Of a DNA stretch of 64,000 nucleotides, positions 1-9,365 are shown piece after piece. The DNA lies in NCBI RefSeq assembly GCF_036345175.1, contig NZ_CP107780.1:3968001-4032000 (forward strand), in the 5' to 3' direction. The notes under the pieces are model-generated. The model did not search any database and had not been told where the DNA came from. It saw only the letters and a list, made by a program, of their open reading frames with translations. The translations under genes were made by a program, and so were the position numbers. The DNA is from Streptomyces sp. NBC_00576. GTDB lineage: Bacteria > Actinomycetota > Actinomycetes > Streptomycetales > Streptomycetaceae. Position 1 is the first letter of the stretch, and every line of letters starts with the position of its first letter.

Positions 1-32
1 ATACCTGGACGTCCTGAGGTCTTGAGGTCTTC

Positions 33-1070
33 ATGAAGCTTCGCCGTGCCATGGCCGCAGCAGCGGCGACGGCTGTCATAGCCCCACTCGCCCTGCTGTC
101 CGCGCCCTCCGCGTTCGCCGACGAGTCGCCCTCGCCCACCCCGAGCGAGACTGCGGTCACCGAGACCCCCTCGCAGAGCCCGAGCGACACCGCTTCGGCG
201 ACCCCCTCGGACCCCGCGCCCTCCGACACCGGCCTGCCGTCCGACGTGCCGTCGTCGAGCAGCGCCTCGCCGAGCGCGAGCACGAGCGATTCCACCTCGC
301 CCTCCCCGTCCCCCTCCGTCTCCGCGTCGGCCTCCGCCGAGCCGAGCGAGGACCCGTCGGACCCGGACGTCCCGTTCTGCGAGGACCTCGACGAGAACTA
401 CGGCAACGCCCAGGTGTCCGCCGACATCAAGGGCCTGCCGGGCAAGATCGTCGCGGGCGACGGCTTCCACAACTTCAAGCTGATCGTCACCAACGACTCG
501 AAGGCCGACATCAAGGGTGTCGCCTTCTACGCGGTGATCGAGAACTACGAGGTCGACGAGGCGAAGTTCCTCAGCCCGTACGTCGACCTGGAGTTCAAGA
601 ACCCCAAGACCGGCACCTGGGACCGGATCGGCGACGACGACTGGGCCGGCGACTACTTCTTCTACGTCGCCAAGCTGAAGGCCAAGGCGAGCGAGTCCGT
701 CGATCTGCGCGTCAGCATCTCCAAGCAGGCCCCCGCGGGCGACGCCTACTCCTTCGGCTCCGGCGCCTACATCGACAACGTCGACGGCCAGGACTGCATC
801 GCCGAAGGCTGGGCCCAGTACGACTTCCGGGTTCTGAAGGCCGGCACCTCGAACACCGACCCGGGCACGGCCACGCCGAACGACAGCGGCCCCAAGGACT
901 CGGTCAAGAAGCCCCAGGGCAGCGTCTCCGACCTGCCGACCGGCAACCTCGCCGACACCGGCTCCAGCTCGGCCCTGCCGATGATCGGCCTCGTCGGCGG
1001 TGTCGCCGTCGTCGCCGGCGCCGGTGCGGTGTTCGCGATGCGTCGCCGGAAGGCGGGCACCGAGGCGTAG
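33..1070 (+). CDS. Sortase-anchored (LADTG) cell-wall surface protein
   Basis: A 345-residue secreted protein. A signal peptide (basic MKLRR start, hydrophobic core, Ala-x-Ala site near residue 29) is followed by a low-complexity Ser/Thr/Pro/Glu-rich stalk (about 30-110), a globular region (about 112-270) of unknown function and a C-terminal sorting signal. That signal is LADTG at 306-310, a hydrophobic helix, then the basic tail RRRK. LAxTG signals are the substrates of Streptomyces class E sortases, so the protein is probably linked to peptidoglycan. A GAGG ribosome site precedes the ATG. It is followed by a strong terminator. The globular domain was not recognised; its role (adhesion or spacer) is inferred only from the architecture. 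Confidence 0.85.
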   Translation: MKLRRAMAAAAATAVIAPLALLSAPSAFADESPSPTPSETAVTETPSQSPSDTASATPSDPAPSDTGLPSDVPSSSSASPSASTSDSTSPSPSPSVSASASAEPSEDPSDPDVPFCEDLDENYGNAQVSADIKGLPGKIVAGDGFHNFKLIVTNDSKADIKGVAFYAVIENYEVDEAKFLSPYVDLEFKNPKTGTWDRIGDDDWAGDYFFYVAKLKAKASESVDLRVSISKQAPAGDAYSFGSGAYIDNVDGQDCIAEGWAQYDFRVLKAGTSNTDPGTATPNDSGPKDSVKKPQGSVSDLPTGNLADTGSSSALPMIGLVGGVAVVAGAGAVFAMRRRKAGTEA

Positions 1071-1088
1071 TCAGGCCTCCGCAAGAAC

Positions 1089-1137
1089 AAGGGAAGGACC
1101 TGCGCTCGGAGGGGGGCGCGGGTCCTTCCCTTATTTT
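1089..1137 (+). terminator. Rho-independent-type terminator after the surface protein
   Basis: Perfect 12-bp inverted arms, AAGGGAAGGACC at 1089-1100 and GGTCCTTCCCTT at 1121-1132, are followed by ATTTT. The site lies 19 bp after the stop of the surface-protein gene and before the convergent oxidoreductase gene. Confidence 0.8.
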
Positions 1138-1214
1138 CCGGGCGCAGGTCCTTCTCTTGTTTCTCCGGACGCGGGTCCTTCTCCTCTTTCTCCGTACGTG
1201 TTTCTCCGTACGTG
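1116..1214. repeat. Three tandem about 27-bp imperfect repeats between convergent genes
   Basis: The right arm of the terminator is repeated twice more. Units of the form GCGGGTCCTTCTC-(CT)TTT(C)TCCGG start near 1116, 1142 and 1169, and a shorter duplication TTTCTCCGTACGTG follows at 1201-1214. The array fills the gap between two convergent stop codons. Confidence 0.75.
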
Positions 1215-1217
1215 CCG

Positions 1218-3020
1218 TTATGACTGCTTCTTCGGCACTGCCGGTATCCCCAGGAACGGCAGCCGCAGCGCGCCGAACGCCTCCGCCGGGACCGCCGGGG
1301 CCTTCGGCTCGACCGGCTTCAGACGCTCGTACGTGGCGCCCTGGGCCGGCCGCGGGTCGGCCTCGCCGTTGTTCGGCCAGTACGACATCGCTCGTTCGGC
1401 CTGGGCGGTGATCGTGAGGGACGGGTTGACGCCCAGGTTCGCGGAGACCGCGGCGCCGTCCACCACCGAGATGCCCGGGTGGCCGTACAGCCGGTGGTAC
1501 GGGTCGATCACGCCCGTCTCCCGTGAATCGCCGATCGGGCAGCCGCCGAGGAAGTGGGCGGTCAGCGGCATGCCCATCAGTTCGCCCACGTTGCTGCCGG
1601 CGAAGCCGTTGATCTCCGCGGCGATCGCCGTCGCGCTCTCCGTCGCCGCCCTGATCTGCTTGGGGTTGGGGGCGCCGTGACCCTGACGGGCCGTCAAAAG
1701 GCCTTTGCCCGCGCCCTTCGGCTTCAGGTAGGTGGTCAGGGAGTTGTCCAGGGACTGCATCACCAGGCCGATGATGGTCCGTTCCGACCAGTGGCGGTTG
1801 GAGATCGAGCGGAGGACGAGGAGGGGGTGGCGGGCAGCGTTCGCCAGCCAGCCCAGGGCCCTCGACGACCCTTCCGCGTACGGGACCTGGAGGATCGACA
1901 GGCCCCCCATCGAGTTCGAGCCCTTGCCGTAGCGGACGGGTTCGATGTGGGTGTTCTCGTCGGGGTGGATGGAGGACGTGATGGCGACTCCGCGCGTGAA
2001 GTCGACCTTCGCCTCGCCCGTTGCCCTGCGATAGCGGCGGTCGTCGGTCTGGGCGCCGACGAGCGCCTCCGAGTTGGTACGGGTCAGTTCGCCCAACCGG
2101 CCGGAGAGATGCGGGAGTTGGCCGCCCGCCTTCATACGGTGCAGCAGGGTCTGGGTGCCGTACGTGCCGGCCGCGAGGACGACACGGCGGGCCGTGAGGG
2201 TGCGCCCCCCGCTCTTCTTCCCGTCGGTGGGGAGGGTGGCCACCGCGTAGCCGCCGCGCGAGTCGTCCGTGACGGACACGACCGTCGTGAGGGGGTGGAC
2301 GACCGCGCCCGCTTTCTCGGCCAGGTAGAGGTAGTTCTCGTTGAGCGTGTTCTTCGCGCCGTGCCGGCACCCCGTCATGCACTCGCCGCACTCGGTGCAC
2401 GCCTTGCGCGTGGGCCCGGCGCCGCCGAAGTACGGGTCCGGGGCCTGCTCCCCCGGCGCCGCCTTCACCGCGCCCTCCCCTCCCTCTCCGTCCGCGCCGT
2501 CGCCGAAGAAGACGCCCACCGGCGCCAGATGGAAGGTGTCGCCGACGCCCATCCGCTCGGCCGCCGCCTTCAGGTGAACGTCGGAGGGGGTCATCGTCGG
2601 GTTGAGCCGTACGCCGAGCATGCGCCGGGCCTGGTCGTAGTACGGGCTGAGCTCCTCCTGCCAGTCCGTGATGTCACGCCACTGGGGGTCGTCGAAGAAC
2701 GGCTTCGGCGGTACGTAGAGGGTGTTGGCGTAGTTCAGCGAACCGCCGCCGACACCCGCGCCCGCCAACACCATCACGTTGCCCAGCAGATGGATGCGCT
2801 GGATGCCGTACATCCCGAGCCTGGGCGCCCAGAGGTAGTTCTTCAGGTCCCAGGAGTTCCTGGGGAGCGTGTCGCGCGTGAAGCGGCGGCCCGCCTCCAG
2901 TACGCCGACCCGGTACCCCTTCTCGGTCAGGCGCAGGGCGGTGACGGAGCCGCCGAAGCCGGAGCCGACGACGATGACGTCGTAGTCATAGGCGTAGTCG
3001 TGATCGCTGTCGTACGACAC
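1218..3020 (-). CDS. GMC-family FAD oxidoreductase (cholesterol-oxidase-like)
   Basis: A 600-residue flavoenzyme. The N-terminal Rossmann motif GSGFGG (about 17-22) binds FAD. A cysteine-rich segment CTECGECMTGC near the middle is typical of the ChoD-like branch of GMC oxidoreductases. The C-terminal signature GVNPSLTITAQAERA completes the FAD domain. No signal peptide is seen, so it is probably cytoplasmic. The start is GTG with GAGGAGA a few bases upstream. The next gene upstream on the same strand, an aldehyde dehydrogenase, is 63 bp away, so the two may be co-transcribed and act on linked alcohol/aldehyde substrates. The real substrate is not known; the sterol oxidase label is family knowledge only. 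Confidence 0.85.
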   Translation of the reverse strand: MSYDSDHDYAYDYDVIVVGSGFGGSVTALRLTEKGYRVGVLEAGRRFTRDTLPRNSWDLKNYLWAPRLGMYGIQRIHLLGNVMVLAGAGVGGGSLNYANTLYVPPKPFFDDPQWRDITDWQEELSPYYDQARRMLGVRLNPTMTPSDVHLKAAAERMGVGDTFHLAPVGVFFGDGADGEGGEGAVKAAPGEQAPDPYFGGAGPTRKACTECGECMTGCRHGAKNTLNENYLYLAEKAGAVVHPLTTVVSVTDDSRGGYAVATLPTDGKKSGGRTLTARRVVLAAGTYGTQTLLHRMKAGGQLPHLSGRLGELTRTNSEALVGAQTDDRRYRRATGEAKVDFTRGVAITSSIHPDENTHIEPVRYGKGSNSMGGLSILQVPYAEGSSRALGWLANAARHPLLVLRSISNRHWSERTIIGLVMQSLDNSLTTYLKPKGAGKGLLTARQGHGAPNPKQIRAATESATAIAAEINGFAGSNVGELMGMPLTAHFLGGCPIGDSRETGVIDPYHRLYGHPGISVVDGAAVSANLGVNPSLTITAQAERAMSYWPNNGEADPRPAQGATYERLKPVEPKAPAVPAEAFGALRLPFLGIPAVPKKQS

Positions 3021-3083
3021 TTGCTCTCCTCGTTGAGAACAGAACCTGCCTGGCGCGGCTGCGGCCTTGACGCAGCCTCAGCC

Positions 3084-4715
3084 CTAACGGAGCCGCAGTG
3101 CCTTCATCACCCTGAGGCTCCTGCTCATGAACTCCGCGTACTTCTCGTCGTCCATCCCCAGGGCCGGGGCCAGCGGCAGCAGGCGCTGCTGGGCGACCGT
3201 CTGGGCCTCGGTGTACTTGAGAATGCCCTCGGAGCCGTGGCGGCGGCCGAGGCCGGATTCCTTCATGCCGCCCATGGGGGACTGGACGCTGCCGTACGCG
3301 GCCGCGTAGCCCTCGTTGACGTTGACCGTGCCGCAGCGCACGCGGGCCGCGACGGCGCGGCCACGGGCGCCGCTCTTCGTCCAGACCGAGGAATTCAGGC
3401 CGTACGGCGTGGAGTTGGCGAGGGCCACCGCCTCGTCGTCCGTCTTGAAGCGGTAGATCGAGACGACCGGGCCGAAGGTCTCCTCCGAGCAGACGGCCAT
3501 CGGGGTCTCGACGCCGTCGAGGATGGTCGGCTCGTAGAAGTACGGGCCGATGTCCGGGCGGGCCGTGCCGCCCGCGAGGACCTTCGCGCCCTTCGCGACC
3601 GCCTCGTCGACGTGCTTGGTCACCGTCTCCAGCTGGCGTTCGCCGACCAGCGAGCCCATGTCGGCGCCGTACGCCAGGGACTTGCCGAGCCGCATCGCCT
3701 TCGTACGGGCCGCGAAGCGCTCGACGAACGCGTCCGCGATCGACTCGTGGACGTACAACCGCTCGATGGAGATGCAGAGTTGACCGGCGGAGGAGAAGCA
3801 GGCCCGGACCGCGCCCGCCGCCGCCTTCTCTATGTCGGCGTCGTCCAGGACCAACATGGCGTTCTTGCCGCCGAGTTCGAGCGACACCCCGACCAGGCGC
3901 GCGGCGGCGCCCTGCGCGACCTCGCGGCCGGTGCGGGTGGAGCCGGTGAAGGAGACGTAGTCGGCGTGCTTGACGACCTCTGGGCCGATGACCGGGCCCT
4001 CACCGAGGACGACCTGGAAGACATCGGCGGGCAGCCCGGCCTCGATGAGCAGGTCCCGGGCCCAGAGGGCCGTGAGGCAGGTCTCCGTGTCCGGCTTCAT
4101 CACGACCGCGTTGCCCGCGACGAAGGCCGGGATCGCGTCGCCGACCGACAGCTCCAGCGGGTAGTTCCAGGGGGCGATCTGGCCGACCACTCCTCGCGGG
4201 TGGCGCAGTTCGGTGACCTTGGTGAGCGTGGGCATCGCGCCCGCGTGCCGCTTCGGCTTCAGGTACCGGGGGGCCATGCGCCCGTAGTGGCGGGCGGCCA
4301 CGGCGACTGCCTGGACCTCCTCGTGGGCGTGCAGGCGGGCCTTGCCGGTCTCCAGCTGGATGAGGTCGAGGACCTCGGCCTGGCGGGCCAGCACCAGGTC
4401 GTGGAAGCGGAGCAGCACGGCGGCGCGCTGCCGTACCGGGGTCTGCTCCCAGAGGGCCTGGGCTGCGCGGGCCCGCTCGTACGCCTTCTCCACGTCCTCG
4501 GGGGTCGACTCGGGCAGGTCGGCCAGCTTCTCGCCGGTGAACGGGGTGTGGTTGGCGGTGCGGCCGGAGCCGACGACACCCTTGGTGAGCTGGGCGACCA
4601 GCTCGGGGGTGACCACGTCGGCGGCGGTGCGGGCGCCTGTGGGCGCGGGTGCCAGGGGGTTCGTACCGGTGGGGGCGTCGGTGCCGGGCTTTACCGGGGC
4701 CTGCGAGTCCGTCAT
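3084..4715 (-). CDS. gabD2: Succinate-semialdehyde dehydrogenase (NADP+)
   Basis: A 543-residue aldehyde dehydrogenase. The family nucleophile lies in SSAGQLCIS (Cys314) and the general base in ELGG (Glu280); cofactor-site motifs APWNYP and FTGSTRTG are present. The SSAGQLCISIER version of the active site matches the actinobacterial succinic-semialdehyde dehydrogenase GabD2 group, which oxidises succinate semialdehyde to succinate in GABA breakdown. The start is placed at the ATG encoding MTDSQAPVK; 24 further upstream codons are open but look non-coding. It lies just upstream of the GMC oxidoreductase on the same strand. Confidence 0.85.
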   Translation of the reverse strand: MTDSQAPVKPGTDAPTGTNPLAPAPTGARTAADVVTPELVAQLTKGVVGSGRTANHTPFTGEKLADLPESTPEDVEKAYERARAAQALWEQTPVRQRAAVLLRFHDLVLARQAEVLDLIQLETGKARLHAHEEVQAVAVAARHYGRMAPRYLKPKRHAGAMPTLTKVTELRHPRGVVGQIAPWNYPLELSVGDAIPAFVAGNAVVMKPDTETCLTALWARDLLIEAGLPADVFQVVLGEGPVIGPEVVKHADYVSFTGSTRTGREVAQGAAARLVGVSLELGGKNAMLVLDDADIEKAAAGAVRACFSSAGQLCISIERLYVHESIADAFVERFAARTKAMRLGKSLAYGADMGSLVGERQLETVTKHVDEAVAKGAKVLAGGTARPDIGPYFYEPTILDGVETPMAVCSEETFGPVVSIYRFKTDDEAVALANSTPYGLNSSVWTKSGARGRAVAARVRCGTVNVNEGYAAAYGSVQSPMGGMKESGLGRRHGSEGILKYTEAQTVAQQRLLPLAPALGMDDEKYAEFMSRSLRVMKALRLR

Positions 4716-4863
4716 GAGCCGCAGCGTATGACGGACTCGCAGGCTTTGGGTACCCATGGGTAACCCGGATTCACCGAGTGCGCACACCAGGCTCGCATGC
4801 CGCCAGTGAGTGCTGGCAACGAATCCGCTGATCAGGGCGTTGGTGTCGCTCGCCGCCGGCTCG

Positions 4864-6711
4864 CTACCGCTCGATTTCGAGCTGGTCGCGCGCCCCCTTG
4901 AAGACTTCCATGCCCCGCTTCTCGTTCGCCGTCCCCTTGGGCATGTCGACGCGCAGCTCGTACAGACGCCCGTCGTCGGTCAGGATCTCCACCTGCATGA
5001 CCCGGACGAGCCTGCCCTCGGTCTCGTACGTGGTGTCGGCCTGGACGGCCTCGTAGCCGTCGACGGTCGTGTCGGTGTACTGGGTGCGCGACTCGCCGTA
5101 TCCCGACCAGGTCTCGGCGGCCTCATTCGCCTGCCCCAGGGGCGAGCGGGGCGCCTTGTCCCACATGGTGAGGCGGACCTGGATGACCTCGTCGTTGTCG
5201 TAGATCGCCATCCGGGGCTGGTCGGCGGCGTCGCCCTGCTCATGGAACCGGACGTACTGGCGGGGCAGGGCGAGGACCGCCTTCAGGTCCTTCTCCTCGT
5301 GGGCCAGCCAGCTGTCGAGGGTCGGCAGGACCTCCGTCGGCGCGGGAACGGAGGTGGGTACGTCGCCCGGGGTGGCGCGCGGCTCCCGCACCGCGACCGC
5401 CGTGTCCTCACCGCTGGTATCGATCACCGTGCCCTCGAACAGCATGCCTGCGCCCACGAGCGCGACAGCGCCGGCCAGGACCGCGAGGGCCACCCGCAGG
5501 GGGCGTCGGCGGCGCGGCGGCTTGGGGGCGGGCAGCGAGGTGGCGCGGGTCTCGGGGGAGAGCTCGGCGCCGACGGCCCCGGGTACGGGTGTGCCGGGTA
5601 CGGCTGTCTCGGGCCCGGAAGCGGAATCGGCCCTGGTCTCGGACGGGGACTCCGGCTCGGGCTTGGACACAGGGGCAGGCCCGGACAGGGGGGCATGCTC
5701 GGACAGGGGAGCAGGCTCTGGCGCCCGGCCGTCAGCCTTCAGTCGTACCGTTCCCGCGTCGTCCGCGAACTCTCTTATTCCGACCGGCTCCTGAGCCTTC
5801 GTCAACTCCCCGCTCTCCGGCGCCTTCGGCAGGGGCCAGCCCTTGGCCACCGCTTCCAGGGCCGCCGTGACCTCGTCCGCGTCGGGGCGCTCGGCGGGGT
5901 CCTTCACCAGCAGTCGTACGAGCAACGGTCCGAGCGGACCCGCCTGTTGGGGCTGGACCGGCTCGGCGGCGAGAATCGCGGCGAGGGTGGACTCGAGGGT
6001 CGTACGGCGGAAGGGGGACCAGCCCTCGACGGCCGCGTACAGGAGTACGCCGAGCGACCACAGGTCGGAGGAGGGGCCGGCGCCCCGGCCCGACATGCGC
6101 TCGGGCGCGATGAACTCGAGGGAGCCGACGAACTCCCCGCTCATCGTGAGGGATTCCTCGCCCATGATGTGGGCGATGCCGAAGTCGGTGAGGACGACCC
6201 GGCCATGTTGTCCGAGCAGCACGTTGGCAGGTTTCACGTCCCGGTGGACGATCCCGACGGAGTGCGCGGCACGCAGCGCGCCGACCACGGCGAGGCCGAT
6301 GCGCGCGGACTCGGCGGGCTTGAGGGCGCCGCGCTGGAGCACCTCGTGCAGTGACTCGCCGCGCACCAACTCCATGACGATCCAGGGGAGTCCGTCCTCG
6401 ACGACGACATCATGGACGGAGACGGCCGAGGGATGGTCGACGCGCGCGGCGGCCCGCGCCTCCCGGTGCAGGCGGTGGGCGATCCGCTGGTGGGCGGCGT
6501 CCTGCGGGTCCCCGGGCAGCCTCGGCTGCTTGACGGCGACCTCACGCTCGACGAGTTCGTCCTGGGCCCGCCACACGGTTCCCATACCGCCGGAGCCGAT
6601 GCGCTCGGTCAGCCGGTACCGGCCACCGACCAGCCGCCCCTCGTCGCCCTTGTACGCCCCACCTCTGTTCCCCCCACCCTTGTCCGCGCCGCCTTCCCCG
6701 CCGTTGCTCAT
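4864..6711 (-). CDS. Membrane Ser/Thr protein kinase, coupled to a lipid kinase
   Basis: A 615-residue Hanks-type kinase. The Gly-rich loop GSGGMG (39-44), VAVK Lys61, HRDVKPAN with catalytic Asp158 and DFG Asp176 are all intact, so it should be active. The catalytic domain (about 30-290) is followed by a Pro/Ser/Glu-rich linker, one transmembrane helix (about 405-425) and an extracytoplasmic domain of about 180 residues that resembles those of the other kinases in this block. No PASTA repeats are present. Its ATG overlaps the stop of the lipid-kinase gene by 4 bp (ATGA), so the two are translationally coupled. The signal and substrates are unknown. Confidence 0.9.
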   Translation of the reverse strand: MSNGGEGGADKGGGNRGGAYKGDEGRLVGGRYRLTERIGSGGMGTVWRAQDELVEREVAVKQPRLPGDPQDAAHQRIAHRLHREARAAARVDHPSAVSVHDVVVEDGLPWIVMELVRGESLHEVLQRGALKPAESARIGLAVVGALRAAHSVGIVHRDVKPANVLLGQHGRVVLTDFGIAHIMGEESLTMSGEFVGSLEFIAPERMSGRGAGPSSDLWSLGVLLYAAVEGWSPFRRTTLESTLAAILAAEPVQPQQAGPLGPLLVRLLVKDPAERPDADEVTAALEAVAKGWPLPKAPESGELTKAQEPVGIREFADDAGTVRLKADGRAPEPAPLSEHAPLSGPAPVSKPEPESPSETRADSASGPETAVPGTPVPGAVGAELSPETRATSLPAPKPPRRRRPLRVALAVLAGAVALVGAGMLFEGTVIDTSGEDTAVAVREPRATPGDVPTSVPAPTEVLPTLDSWLAHEEKDLKAVLALPRQYVRFHEQGDAADQPRMAIYDNDEVIQVRLTMWDKAPRSPLGQANEAAETWSGYGESRTQYTDTTVDGYEAVQADTTYETEGRLVRVMQVEILTDDGRLYELRVDMPKGTANEKRGMEVFKGARDQLEIER

Positions 6712-8213
6712 GCCCCATCCCTACCCTGCGGGACCGACGCTTGTCGACGCCGGTTCAGGGCGTCCGTCGTACGGCGGGGCAGTGCCGTACGACCCACCGT
6801 CGCCGCCAGTTTGCGCAGCCGCCGCCAGTCCATCGGGGGCGTCGGCGCGGGAACGCCGGGTCGGTCACGGGGGACGCGGACGCGCAGGGCGCCCTGTTCG
6901 ACGCGGCAGCGGACGGGGGTGGGCAGGACGAGGGCCTCGCCGTCGAGGCCTACCTCGATCTCGGGCAGGTCGGCGTCGACGACGACCTCGTGGGCGGTGA
7001 CGACGGTCATGCCGGTGGCGTACCGGCCGAGCAGCAGTTCGGCGGCCTGGGCCGCGTCCTCGACCTTGATGCCGAGCACCCCGAGGACACCGGCGTCCAG
7101 GCGCTCGCGTCGGCCGAGGCCGGCGAAGTCGTCCATCCGGTACCGGTTGTTGCTGACCAGCACGGCCTGCGGCCCGTGCACGACCGTCATCCCGGACTGT
7201 TCTCCCGGTTGCTTCCGCGCCTGCGGGTACGCCGTCGCGGTCAGCGTCGGACCGCGTTCGAACGTGAGCAGCTCGGGCAGCAGTCCCAGGGTGGTGCCGA
7301 CCTTGTCGTCACGGTAGGCGGGGCTCTGCACGATCGAGGCGTACGCACCGAAGGAGGCGTTGTTGACGAAGGGGCGGCTGCCCGCCGTACCGCCGTCGTC
7401 CGCCCTGTCGGCGCCGCTGTCGAGGAAGCCCAGATCCACCTTCAGCTCCACGCCGCCCGTGTCCGTGAGGGCGTCGAGGCAGGTCGCCGGGTCGTCCCGG
7501 TCGAGGCCGAGGTCCATGGCGAAGTGGTTGCGCGTACCGGCGGACACGACCAGGAAGGGCAGCCCGTGTTCGGCGGCGACGCCAGCGACGAGGGCCTGGG
7601 TGCCGTCGCCGCCGGCCACGCCGAGCAGATCCGCGCCCGCCGCGACCGCCTCCCGGGCCAGGGCGACGACGTCCTCGGGCTCTGGTTTGTCGGGGTCGAT
7701 CAGGTGGACGCGGGCACCGAGCCGCTCCGCCTTCTCGCGCAGCCGGAAACGCTCGACCTTTCCGCCGCCCGAGCGCGGGTTCATGAGGAGGAAGGGCCTC
7801 AGGGGCGCGGGCGCCTCGTACTCGCGGACCGGCACGACATGGGACCTGGTGCTGCTCAGCGCGAACTTTCCGGCCCACACGGCGGCGCCCCACAGGGCGA
7901 GGGAGACGATCGCCAGCCACAGCAGGTTGGCGGCGGCGAAGAGGGCGACCACGGCGATGGGGGTGGCGACGGCGAGCACCGCCCCCACGCCCCGCACGAG
8001 GCCGCGCCTGGCGAGCGCCCACCACAGGCCGGAGGCGGTGAGCACGGCCCCGCCCACGCCGACCACTCCGAGCAGCAGGCTGTCCAGGCCCGCGTACCCG
8101 ATCGGCAGCAGCACGGCCAGCCCGGCGGCTCCGAGCGCACCGCGCGCCGCCCAGCGCTGCCGGGCATGCGCACGCCCGAACAGCTCGATGCCCACGCCGG
8201 TGTCCATGTCCAT
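6708..8213 (-). CDS. Diacylglycerol/lipid kinase family protein with N-terminal membrane region
   Basis: A 501-residue protein. Two pairs of hydrophobic helices (about 20-110) are followed by a DAGK catalytic domain with the phosphate-binding motif NPRSGGGK, the GGDGT nucleotide motif and SAGTRNHFA. This family phosphorylates diacylglycerol or related lipids, recycling lipid head-group turnover products or making lipid signals. Membrane anchoring fits a lipid substrate. It is the first gene of a two-gene unit with the Ser/Thr kinase (ATGA overlap). Two in-frame ATGs (8213 and 8207) are possible; neither has a clear ribosome site. Confidence 0.85.
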   Translation of the reverse strand: MDMDTGVGIELFGRAHARQRWAARGALGAAGLAVLLPIGYAGLDSLLLGVVGVGGAVLTASGLWWALARRGLVRGVGAVLAVATPIAVVALFAAANLLWLAIVSLALWGAAVWAGKFALSSTRSHVVPVREYEAPAPLRPFLLMNPRSGGGKVERFRLREKAERLGARVHLIDPDKPEPEDVVALAREAVAAGADLLGVAGGDGTQALVAGVAAEHGLPFLVVSAGTRNHFAMDLGLDRDDPATCLDALTDTGGVELKVDLGFLDSGADRADDGGTAGSRPFVNNASFGAYASIVQSPAYRDDKVGTTLGLLPELLTFERGPTLTATAYPQARKQPGEQSGMTVVHGPQAVLVSNNRYRMDDFAGLGRRERLDAGVLGVLGIKVEDAAQAAELLLGRYATGMTVVTAHEVVVDADLPEIEVGLDGEALVLPTPVRCRVEQGALRVRVPRDRPGVPAPTPPMDWRRLRKLAATVGRTALPRRTTDALNRRRQASVPQGRDGA

Positions 8214-8388
8214 GTCGACGTTTTAGCAGAGTTCCTGTTCAGCCTGCTCACAGGAGGAACAAAGCGGGGCGCTCTCACCTTGAAGACACGATCAGGTCAC
8301 GGTATCTTCACGAACCAGTCGCCACGCATATCCGATAACGGCGCGCGCATTCGCACTTCACACTTCGCACTGTTTGGAGAACGTGCCG

Positions 8389-9339
8389 ATGACCGTGCCC
8401 GAAACGAATTCTCTGAGACAGCACGAAACAGAGATAAGGCACCACGTCTCGCGGGCCGAACTGCGGTGCACCCGGGTGCGGTTGGACGGATACGCGTACC
8501 CGCACCGGGTCGAGACCGACGACTTCACCACCGAACTCGTCCTGCGCGAGCGGGAGTCGGGAACGGAGTACCGACTGCCCGTCACGCGCACCGCGTCCCC
8601 GTGCATCGGCGCCGAGGAGGATGAGGAGGACGAAGGTCGGTACTCGTACGAGAAGGCCGGATTCGAGGCGGACTTCGACATCGACACGGTCGCCGACGGA
8701 ACGCCCCTCGCCGACGGGCTGTGGGACATATCCCTCGCCGTCGGCGCCAAGGCGCTCACGCGCGAGGTACGCATAGGCAGCAGCCGGGCCGACCGGCTGT
8801 CCGGCCGTCCCGACGTACGGATCGTGGAGACCCTACGCGGCAGGCGGGCCGTCACCCTCTACACCACCGTTCCGTACGGCAACTACACGATCGACCTCGG
8901 CGAGCGGAAACACCCGGTGCTGAAGCGGCTCGCGTTCGGCGACATCCGCTGGCACGCAGGCCGCCCCACCGAGCTGCTGATAACCGGCCGCTGCACGCTC
9001 GGCGCGTACCCGCGCGGGGCCCTGACCGTGCACCTGAGCAACGCGGAGGAGGCTGATGCCACGGCGGTCTTCACCGCTGTACAGCCCCCGCACAGCGAGC
9101 AGTTCACCGTCCATGTGCCTGTCGCCGAGCTGGGTCCGGGCGTGTGGAGCGGCGAACTACGGCTCGGGGAGCGGGCGTTGCCCCTGCCTCAGCCGCCGAA
9201 GGGTCTGGGCGCGGTCAAGTGGTGGCGTCGGAGCGGCCTTTGGCACGCGAAGCCGGTTTCCCGTCCCGGCGGCGGATTCGCCCTGCGGGTGGGCAGGACC
9301 GGGAAGGCGGGACTTCTCAGGGCGGCCGTCCGTCTCTGA
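8389..9339 (+). CDS. Conserved hypothetical protein, beta-rich
   Basis: About 316 residues, no signal peptide or membrane helix. The protein is rich in short charged beta-type segments and has an acidic run (EEDEEDE) near residue 80. The arrangement looks like two or three immunoglobulin-like beta domains, as found attached to glycosyltransferase genes in Streptomyces, but no catalytic motif is visible. The start is placed at the ATG for MTVPETN because GGAGA lies 8 bases upstream. It is transcribed against the flanking kinase genes. Function unknown. Confidence 0.7.
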   Translation: MTVPETNSLRQHETEIRHHVSRAELRCTRVRLDGYAYPHRVETDDFTTELVLRERESGTEYRLPVTRTASPCIGAEEDEEDEGRYSYEKAGFEADFDIDTVADGTPLADGLWDISLAVGAKALTREVRIGSSRADRLSGRPDVRIVETLRGRRAVTLYTTVPYGNYTIDLGERKHPVLKRLAFGDIRWHAGRPTELLITGRCTLGAYPRGALTVHLSNAEEADATAVFTAVQPPHSEQFTVHVPVAELGPGVWSGELRLGERALPLPQPPKGLGAVKWWRRSGLWHAKPVSRPGGGFALRVGRTGKAGLLRAAVRL

Positions 9340-9365
9340 AATCGCCGCCTCCATCGATTGTCCGG

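Noticed and set aside
1554..4763. A 1,069-codon open frame on the + strand
   Set aside because: It runs antisense through the GMC oxidoreductase and aldehyde dehydrogenase genes, has no family motifs and is expected from high third-position GC.
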